Positions 6,359-10,784 of a stretch of 10,784 nt of DNA are shown here, piece by piece. The stretch's first letter is position 1; each line of letters starts with the position of its first letter. The stretch covers positions 1 through 10,784 of the forward strand of contig LGFB01000025.1 of the NCBI GenBank assembly GCA_001508835.1, given 5' to 3'. The stretch comes from a bacterium 42_11 (GTDB lineage: Bacteria; Synergistota; GBS-1). Under the pieces are notes generated by a model that saw only the letters and a program-made list of their open reading frames with translations, did no database searches and was not told the DNA's origin. The position numbers were made by a program, and so were the translations under genes.

Positions 6359-7165
6359 CTAAATGTAAGGTTTGGTAAGCGATTTAGGTTCTTCACCCAT
6401 GGCGCCAAGAAGCTTAAGTCCTATCTCCCTCGCAGCTATTAAAGCTTGTCTAACCGCACCAGAATCACCAGTTATTCCCATTACAACCTCGTTTGTATAA
6501 CTTAATCCCTTTGTAGGCGTGCTATAGAAAAGCATTTCTACCTCTGCCGCCTTTAAAGCAACATCAGTCATGACAACCCCTATACCTGCAGGAGCTCCAA
6601 CTATAAGACCAAAAGCCTTCCCTATAGGAGCATTGAAAGCTTTATTACATGCATAGCTTGCTCTCGCAGTATACTGAAATTCCAAGTGCCCTGCTTCGTT
6701 TACATAAACATCACCGAAAGTTCTCTCAAGCTCCTTCAGGGTTACCTCTACAGCCCGACGTGCATCAGAAACATCTTCAGCCCCAAAGATGATCAAACAA
6801 CCATGCCCAGCTCCTCCCTTAGTATCTCTTGGAAGATCCAACCAAACTATTTCCGTGTTGGTTGCTTTCACTCCTTCATCCGCCGCCATTATTTGAGGGC
6901 CAGCTCCGACACGATCAGAAATTATTCCTATTGCTTTGTATTTTGGATCCCATCCCAGTTTCTCAATAATGCGACTTTCTAAATTGGCAATCACAAGACC
7001 AATCGTATCTCCTATAGCGGTTCCAACAAACTCAGGGATACCAACAATGGGAAAAGTCGGATTGTTAACCTTCTCTTCTACAGAAGCACCTTGTTCGCCA
7101 GCTCCTGCCTGAGAAAGTCTTTTCATAACCTCTTCCATTATCCTATCCACTAATTGCTGATCCAT
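6359..7165 (-). CDS. pduB: Trimeric tandem-BMC shell protein PduB
   Basis: PduB (268 residues; enterobacterial form about 270) carries two BMC domains, near 45-150 and 155-258, and forms pseudohexameric trimers that are a major shell component. Diagnostic blocks are EFVGTAIGDTIGLVIANLE (45-63), GAGPQIMAADEGVKATNTEIV (87-107), LPRDTKGGAGHG (111-122), ERTFGDVYVNEAGHLEFQYTARASYA (147-172) and GDSGAVRQALIAAREIG (233-249). Residues 2-17 (DQQLVDRIMEEVMKRL) match the amphipathic helix pattern of PduD and PduE; in Salmonella the PduB N-terminus links shell to enzyme core. Salmonella also makes a short PduB' from an internal start near residue 38. Here no ATG, GTG or TTG codon lies in frame between Met14 and the first BMC domain, so PduB' is not expected. 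A GGGGGGAG ribosome site lies 6 bases from the ATG. Confidence 0.97.
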   Translation of the reverse strand: MDQQLVDRIMEEVMKRLSQAGAGEQGASVEEKVNNPTFPIVGIPEFVGTAIGDTIGLVIANLESRIIEKLGWDPKYKAIGIISDRVGAGPQIMAADEGVKATNTEIVWLDLPRDTKGGAGHGCLIIFGAEDVSDARRAVEVTLKELERTFGDVYVNEAGHLEFQYTARASYACNKAFNAPIGKAFGLIVGAPAGIGVVMTDVALKAAEVEMLFYSTPTKGLSYTNEVVMGITGDSGAVRQALIAAREIGLKLLGAMGEEPKSLTKPYI

Positions 7166-7195
7166 CTCATACTCCCCCCTTTCTATTTAAACAAG

Positions 7196-7474
7196 CTATT
7201 CTAATTTGGGTAGTATCTTCTCAACATCAGAGTGAGGCCTGGGAATTACATGAACAGATACAACCTCTCCAACTCTTTTTGCAGCAGCAAGTCCTGCATC
7301 TACTGCCGCTTTAACAGCACCAACGTCCCCTCTCACCATCACAGTAACATAAGCGGAACCGATTTTTTCATAACCGATCAAACGAACATTTGCAGCTTTA
7401 ACCATGGCATCAGCCGCTTCAATAGCCGCCACTAAACCCCTTGTTTCAATCATCCCTAAAGCTTCTCCTGTCAT
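7196..7474 (-). CDS. pduA: Hexameric microcompartment shell protein PduA
   Basis: This 92-residue single-BMC protein forms hexameric facet tiles. The sequence follows PduA closely: [20 protein letters not shown] (4-23), [17 protein letters not shown] (24-40), [19 protein letters not shown] (43-61), [20 protein letters not shown] (69-88). The pore loop is IGSA (38-41), close to PduA's IGSG, so it likely passes small polar substrates such as propanediol. A GTG at 7486 would add four residues, but it sits one base from the Shine-Dalgarno and the family begins near MxxEALGM, so the ATG at 7474 is preferred. It is about 100 bp downstream of pduV, the largest gap in the operon, and 30 bp upstream of pduB. 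Confidence 0.95.
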   Translation of the reverse strand: MTGEALGMIETRGLVAAIEAADAMVKAANVRLIGYEKIGSAYVTVMVRGDVGAVKAAVDAGLAAAKRVGEVVSVHVIPRPHSDVEKILPKLE

Positions 7475-7572
7475 GATTGATAACACACCTCCTCTAAAAG
7501 TTTAAAATTTTAACCAGTTACTCTTGACCCTTTTTACACTCACCATCCCCTTACTTCTATCTCATTCACCTC
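7475..7572. other. pduV-pduA intergenic gap with orphan Shine-Dalgarno sequence
   Basis: This is the longest non-coding stretch inside the operon. On the minus strand the pduV stop is embedded in TAGGAGGTGAATG, a near-perfect ribosome site, but the ATG at 7565 opens only a two-codon frame (ATG AGA TAG). A second tiny frame, ATG at 7546 to TAA at 7502, would encode 14 residues (MVSVKRVKSNWLKF), but its nearest purine tract abuts the start. A 12-bp AT-only palindrome lies at 7502-7513. No hairpin with a U tract and no convincing promoter are visible. Confidence 0.5.
7486..7493 (-). promoter_or_regulatory. Ribosome-binding site deciding the pduA start
   Basis: The minus strand reads AGGAGGTG here. 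A GTG overlaps the end of the site at 7486 and is too close to be used well, while the ATG at 7474 lies 11 bases beyond AGGAGGTG and agrees with the family's N-terminus. Confidence 0.6.
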
Positions 7573-8013
7573 CTATAAAAAGTTCTCTATTGCTCTTTTA
7601 AGCTCATCTATACCTTTTCCGCTTAAGGCAGAGACTTCATAAAATTCCTTTACACCTGCTTCTTCCAAAAAAGATTTCGCAACCCTTATTTTCTTCGCTC
7701 CATTATTTCCAAGAAGATCAATCTTGTTTATTACGCCTATGCACGGAGCTCGAAAAGCCTTGGATATTTTTGAAGGAAAAGGTTTCGGGTTTGAAGCATC
7801 TATAACAATCAACACAAGAGCAGCCTTTACAGATGATGAAATTAAAGTGTGGTAAAAGCGAGGAATATCTAAGAACTCACCAGGGACATCGATAGAGAAG
7901 GAATTATAGCTAATACTTGCCGTTTTCTTCACTGCACCGGGAGAAAGTTCTAAAGCTTTAAGGAGTGTGGTCTTGCCAGCTCCCGTGCTTCCAACAACCA
8001 TTACCCTTTTCAT
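7573..8013 (-). CDS. pduV: EutP/PduV-family small GTPase-like protein
   Basis: The 146-residue protein has a complete P-loop GTPase motif set: Walker [10 protein letters not shown] (8-16), DVPG as the switch-II motif (42-45), NKID for guanine recognition (96-99) and SAL (128-130). It belongs to the PduV/EutP family. In Salmonella PduV has been linked to microcompartment movement or outer-surface association through PduU; its exact role remains uncertain. Length is normal for the family (about 150). It overlaps the pduU stop by four bases (ATGA) with GAGGTGA upstream, so the two are probably translationally coupled, matching the proposed PduU-PduV pairing. Confidence 0.95.
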   Translation of the reverse strand: MKRVMVVGSTGAGKTTLLKALELSPGAVKKTASISYNSFSIDVPGEFLDIPRFYHTLISSSVKAALVLIVIDASNPKPFPSKISKAFRAPCIGVINKIDLLGNNGAKKIRVAKSFLEEAGVKEFYEVSALSGKGIDELKRAIENFL

Positions 8014-8372
8014 GAAAAGGTCACCTCTGCGGGGAAAAAACCGAGGACGGATTGAAAGAAAATTACAACTTGTTTCAGCGCCGTCTCCACCGAGGAAACA
8101 TCACCACTTATTATCACACATCCTGTAAATCGATCAACAAACTCAACGCTCACACGGGCTGACTTTGAGGCTACATCAGCAGCTATAATTGCTCCTTCAC
8201 CCGGGGTTATAGTTAGTATCCCTACTGCTCCTTTTTGATCAATACCTATCCTCTCACAGAGGTCACGACGAGGATTCCTTATAACATGGGCAAGCGTAAT
8301 CTGCTTACCCGGGACATACTCCTGAATGATACGCTGCTTCCCACCGCGTGGAATCTCTTCCCGCTCCCCCAA
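8010..8372 (-). CDS. pduU: Circularly permuted hexameric shell protein PduU
   Basis: This 120-residue protein (Salmonella PduU 116) belongs to the EutS/PduU group of BMC shell proteins, whose circularly permuted fold carries an N-terminal strand that caps the hexamer pore with a small barrel. Matching blocks are [18 protein letters not shown] (14-31), [27 protein letters not shown] (48-74) and [25 protein letters not shown] (78-102). The start is TTG at 8372: no ATG or GTG lies in frame before the conserved region, and AGGGGGGG sits 6 bases upstream. It is the first gene of the operon, just downstream of the promoter. In Salmonella pduU lies late in the operon, so the order here differs. Confidence 0.96.
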   Translation of the reverse strand: MGEREEIPRGGKQRIIQEYVPGKQITLAHVIRNPRRDLCERIGIDQKGAVGILTITPGEGAIIAADVASKSARVSVEFVDRFTGCVIISGDVSSVETALKQVVIFFQSVLGFFPAEVTFS

Positions 8373-8378
8373 TTTTTA

Positions 8379-8386
8379 CCCCCCCT
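8379..8386 (-). promoter_or_regulatory. Ribosome-binding site at the extreme 5' end of the pdu mRNA
   Basis: The minus strand reads AGGGGGGG, then TAAAAA, then the TTG start. The predicted transcription start (A at 8386 or G at 8385) falls at the first base of this site, giving a leader of only about 13-14 bases. Confidence 0.6.
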
Positions 8387-8391
8387 AAAAG

Positions 8392-8420
8392 AATATACCA
8401 CTTCTGTCTTAATATGTCAA
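8392..8420 (-). promoter_or_regulatory. Sigma-70 type promoter of the pdu operon
   Basis: On the minus strand a perfect -35 hexamer TTGACA (complement of 8415-8420) is separated by exactly 17 bp from a -10 of TATATT (complement of 8392-8397, 5 of 6 to consensus). The predicted start at about 8385-8386 leaves no room for a cobalamin riboswitch leader, so any induction by propanediol should act through DNA-binding factors in the region between the divergent promoters (8421-8507). Confidence 0.8.
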
Positions 8421-8507
8421 GCTGAATAATCACTCTAGCACAAGAAAACCAATGCAAAGTCCCGCTTAATACAGAAAAAGGGTTTAACCAAAACTAGGAA
8501 GTAGTTA

Positions 8508-8516
8508 TGCTATAAT
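8508..8516 (+). promoter_or_regulatory. Extended -10 promoter of the alcohol dehydrogenase gene
   Basis: TGCTATAAT combines a perfect -10 (8511-8516) with the TGn extension. The position expected for a -35 at 17 bp spacing (8488-8493) reads CCAAAA and is poor, as is often tolerated with an extended -10. A small palindrome, GGTTTAACC (8481-8489), overlaps that position and could be an operator half. Predicted transcript start is near 8523. Confidence 0.65.
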
Positions 8517-8560
8517 ATTTTCATTGAAAGAAAAGTCTTATCTTCGGGAGGCGATTTTAA

Positions 8561-9781
8561 ATGCCTAACGTTTTCAACTATGTTTTTGGTTTCAGGGCTA
8601 CGCCATTGAAGTTTGGGGTGGGAGCTACGGAACTTTTGGGTAAGGAAGCTAAAAAGTTAGGTATTAACAGCACACTTATAATAACGGATAGTACAATATA
8701 CGAAACGACCGACGTTATTAAGAGAGTCACAGAATCTCTCGAAAAAGAAGGTATAAAATACGATATTTGGAAAGAACTTAAAGGAGAGCCAACCGAGGAA
8801 GACGTTATTAATGCATTGGACTATGCTATGAAAAAGGATTTCGATGGATTTATAGGCGTGGGTGGAGGAAGTAGCATAGACCTAACAAAAATTGTAGATG
8901 CATGCTACACTTATAAACCATCAAGCTTTAAAGATTATCTTGCCAAGCCATATGGTAAAGGGGAAGCCATCCCAGGACCAATTAAACCACTTATAGCTAT
9001 TCCAACAACCTCAGGAACAGGAAGTGAAACCACAAGGGCTGCTGTGATAATAACCGAGAATGCCAAGGCTACAGCTTATGACGATTTTATTATGCCGCGT
9101 TTAGCAATAATAGACCCCCTTAACACCATAACAATGCCGCCTAAGGTTACAGCGGGAACAGGAATAGATGCTTTTACACACGCCTTGGAAGCGTACCTGG
9201 CTAAACCAACGCATTTGATACCTCCTGGGTCTATCGTAACCGGTTCAAACAGCTTAATAGACTTAATATCGGAAAAGGCTATAGAACTTGTAGGTAAGAG
9301 CTTAAGAGTCGCAACATGGGATGGCAAAAACTTGGATGCAAGGAGTGACATGGCATTAGCTGCTTATTTGGCCGGTATTGCCTTTGATAGCGCAGGCCTT
9401 CATGTGGTTCACTCTGTGGGACAGGCGGTGGGAGCTATAAAAGGAATATCCCATGGTATATCTGTGGGACTTTTCGTCCCCGCATTTTTGGAAGTAGTAG
9501 CTCCCATATGCCCTGAGAAAACAGCAAGGGTAGCAAAACTCTTAGGTAAAGATATAAAAGGATTAGATAAAAGAGAGGCTGCGTTCCTTGCTTCCGAGGC
9601 AGTGAGAGAACTTCTAAAAGATATAGGATTTCCGAATGGACTTTCTGAATTTGATGTTAAAGAAGAAGAGATCCCCAAATTTGTCGAAGAATCTATAAGA
9701 AGACCGCGAGTAAACTCTCCAGTTGCCATACTCCCCGAAGTGGTAGAACAAATTATAAGAAAAACTATGAAACTCTGGTAG
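8561..9781 (+). CDS. Iron-containing (group III) alcohol dehydrogenase
   Basis: The 406-residue protein has the two-domain Fe-ADH layout: an NAD(P)-binding N-terminal part with GVGGGSSID (99-107) and PTTSGTGSETTRAAVI (148-163), and a helical metal-binding C-terminal part. The four expected metal ligands are Asp203 and His207 (GIDAFTHALEAY) plus His284 and His298 (HSVGQAVGAIKGISHG), matching FucO spacing. The residue equivalent to FucO His267 is Gln288. Its divergent position beside pdu genes suggests reduction of propionaldehyde to 1-propanol (PduQ-like) or of 3-hydroxypropionaldehyde, recycling NAD+. It is longer than PduQ (about 370) and has no amphipathic targeting helix at its N-terminus, so it may act in the cytosol. 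The N-terminal half also recalls hydroxyacid-oxoacid transhydrogenase-like Fe-ADHs. Ribosome site GGGAGG (8546-8551), 9 bases before ATG. Confidence 0.92.
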   Translation: MPNVFNYVFGFRATPLKFGVGATELLGKEAKKLGINSTLIITDSTIYETTDVIKRVTESLEKEGIKYDIWKELKGEPTEEDVINALDYAMKKDFDGFIGVGGGSSIDLTKIVDACYTYKPSSFKDYLAKPYGKGEAIPGPIKPLIAIPTTSGTGSETTRAAVIITENAKATAYDDFIMPRLAIIDPLNTITMPPKVTAGTGIDAFTHALEAYLAKPTHLIPPGSIVTGSNSLIDLISEKAIELVGKSLRVATWDGKNLDARSDMALAAYLAGIAFDSAGLHVVHSVGQAVGAIKGISHGISVGLFVPAFLEVVAPICPEKTARVAKLLGKDIKGLDKREAAFLASEAVRELLKDIGFPNGLSEFDVKEEEIPKFVEESIRRPRVNSPVAILPEVVEQIIRKTMKLW

Positions 9782-9790
9782 AAAGCTCGA

Positions 9791-10784
9791 ATGGGATTGA
9801 GGATAGGTTTAGACGTAGGTGGAACAAATGTAGACGCTGTTATAGTAAATGAAGGAGAAATAATAGAGAAGGTAAAGATTCCCATAGAAGACAAAGATCT
9901 ATCTGGACCCGTCTGGACTGCTCTGTCAAAGCTTATAAAGAAGATAAGCAAAGACAGGTTAACTCACATTAACCTGAGCACCACTATAGCCACAAATGCT
10001 ATTGTTGAGAATAAACTTGAACCAGTCGGGATGATCATCGAAAGCGGACCAGGTATAGATCCATCTTACTTTGCTTGTGGCGAAGAAAATTTTTTCCTTT
10101 CAGGATATATTGACCACAGAGGTATTGAGGTAAAGGCCTTCGACGAAAATGAAGTATATAAGGCGAAGGAGGCCTTCCTGAGGAAAGAAATAAAGCTGTG
10201 CGGAGTTGTGACTAAATTCTCCGTGAGGAATCCCGTTCATGAAGTGAAGGTAGAAAAACTACTTAATAATGAATTCCAATTCATAAGTTTGGGACACAAA
10301 CTCTCCGGAAAGTTAAACTTTCCTCGAAGAGTCCACACCACATATCTTAACTCCGCAATCTATCCCCCTTTCAAGCGTTTTTATGAAGGTATTAAGAAAG
10401 CTCTCGAAAGGGAAAGAATTTACGCTGAAGTAAATATCCTTAAAGCTGATGGGGGAACAATGAAGCTTGAGAAGGTATTAGAATTTCCGGTTTATACGAT
10501 CTTGTCTGGCCCAGCAGCAAGCATCTTAGGGGCTTTAGCTTTAGTAAGGCCTAATGAAGACGGCATACTAATGGATATAGGAGGAACAACCACAGATATC
10601 TCCTTTGTAGCAGATGGGACACCTCTACTTGAACCCTTTGGCATAGAGATAGAGAGATATAAGTCCTTGGTCAGATCACTATACAGCTTCTCAATAGGTC
10701 TTGGTGGAGATAGTAAAGTACAAATTATTAACGGGAAAATTAAAATAGGGCCTGAAAGAGAGGGACCTCCTAAGGCCTTAGGAG
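9791..10784 (+). CDS. Hydantoinase/oxoprolinase family protein (HyuA-like), 3' end cut by window
   Basis: An open frame of 331 codons runs from ATG at 9791 off the right edge. It shows the ASKHA (actin-like ATPase) motifs of the HyuA family: DVGGTNVDAVIV (8-19), STTIATNAIVENK (63-75), ADGGTM (219-224), LSGPAAS (238-244), DIGGTTTDISFV (262-273) and GLGGDS (303-308). Family members cleave cyclic amides such as 5-oxoproline or hydantoins in an ATP-dependent way, or carboxylate ketones; substrate here is unknown. The start is 9 bp after the dehydrogenase stop, with no clear Shine-Dalgarno, so translation may depend on coupling. A TTG at 9797 is an alternative start. The dehydrogenase's TAG is in frame directly upstream, so no longer N-terminus is possible without readthrough. 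The link to propanediol metabolism is unclear. Confidence 0.88.
   Translation, partial: MGLRIGLDVGGTNVDAVIVNEGEIIEKVKIPIEDKDLSGPVWTALSKLIKKISKDRLTHINLSTTIATNAIVENKLEPVGMIIESGPGIDPSYFACGEENFFLSGYIDHRGIEVKAFDENEVYKAKEAFLRKEIKLCGVVTKFSVRNPVHEVKVEKLLNNEFQFISLGHKLSGKLNFPRRVHTTYLNSAIYPPFKRFYEGIKKALERERIYAEVNILKADGGTMKLEKVLEFPVYTILSGPAASILGALALVRPNEDGILMDIGGTTTDISFVADGTPLLEPFGIEIERYKSLVRSLYSFSIGLGGDSKVQIINGKIKIGPEREGPPKALG

Noticed and set aside
7502-7513. TTAAAATTTTAA palindrome as an operator or terminator
   Set aside because: A 12-bp AT-only palindrome is easily found by chance in AT-leaning DNA, and it has no GC stem or U tract; kept only as part of the gap description.
7502-7546. 14-codon ORF (MVSVKRVKSNWLKF) as a real leader peptide
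   Set aside because: Its purine tract touches the start codon and the strong upstream Shine-Dalgarno is over 20 bases away; no codon pattern suggests attenuation.
8373-8560. Cobalamin riboswitch upstream of pduU
   Set aside because: The predicted leader is about 14 bases and no B12-box-like conserved element or hairpin series is visible in the 188-bp divergent gap.
9409-9951. 180-codon open frame on the minus strand
   Set aside because: It is antisense to the dehydrogenase and the start of the HyuA-like gene, both with clear family motifs; its translation is Ser/Phe-rich without recognisable domains.
1-10784. CRISPR arrays, tRNA or rRNA genes, insertion sequences and attachment sites
   Set aside because: No regularly spaced repeats, cloverleaf-like segments, transposase motifs or terminal inverted repeats were seen; apart from two short gaps the window is filled with coherent coding sequence.

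Overview
The window holds the shell and core-enzyme part of a coenzyme B12-dependent propanediol-utilisation (Pdu) bacterial microcompartment locus. It comes from an anaerobe-like, AT-leaning bacterium. Heavy use of ATA (Ile) and AGA/AGG (Arg) codons, strong G-rich Shine-Dalgarno sites and occasional TTG starts would fit a thermophilic or moderately thermophilic Firmicutes, Synergistota or Thermotogota lineage. That placement is inference; no marker gene is present.

Minus strand, read from 8420 down to 1. A good sigma-70 type promoter (TTGACA, 17 bp, TATATT) drives one tightly packed operon: pduU (shell), pduV (small GTPase), pduA (shell), pduB (shell trimer), pduC-pduD-pduE (diol dehydratase), pduG-pduH (its reactivating factor), a second hexameric-type shell protein with a long charged tail, a PduA/PduJ-type shell protein, and the first 30 codons of a further gene that leaves the window at base 1. 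Most gaps are 0-35 bp, two junctions are ATGA overlaps, and pduG and pduH abut. The largest gap, about 100 bp between pduV and pduA, has an unassigned strong ribosome-binding sequence. Enzymes that would use propionaldehyde (PduP, PduL), the corrinoid enzymes (PduO, PduS) and the vertex protein (PduN) are not seen and may lie beyond the left edge.

Plus strand, 8508 to the right edge. A divergent promoter with an extended -10 precedes an iron-type alcohol dehydrogenase. It is followed 9 bp later by the first 331 codons of a hydantoinase/oxoprolinase-family (HyuA-like) ATPase-fold protein cut by the window edge.

Expected function: the dehydratase converts 1,2-propanediol (or glycerol) to an aldehyde inside a protein shell, PduG/PduH replace damaged cobalamin, and the dehydrogenase may reduce the aldehyde to alcohol to recycle NAD+. 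The most notable observation is a shared amphipathic-helix pattern at the N-termini of PduB, PduD and PduE. It recurs at the C-terminus of an unusually long PduH, more weakly in the charged-tail shell protein, and possibly in the left-edge gene. This suggests one common encapsulation code, including for the reactivase.
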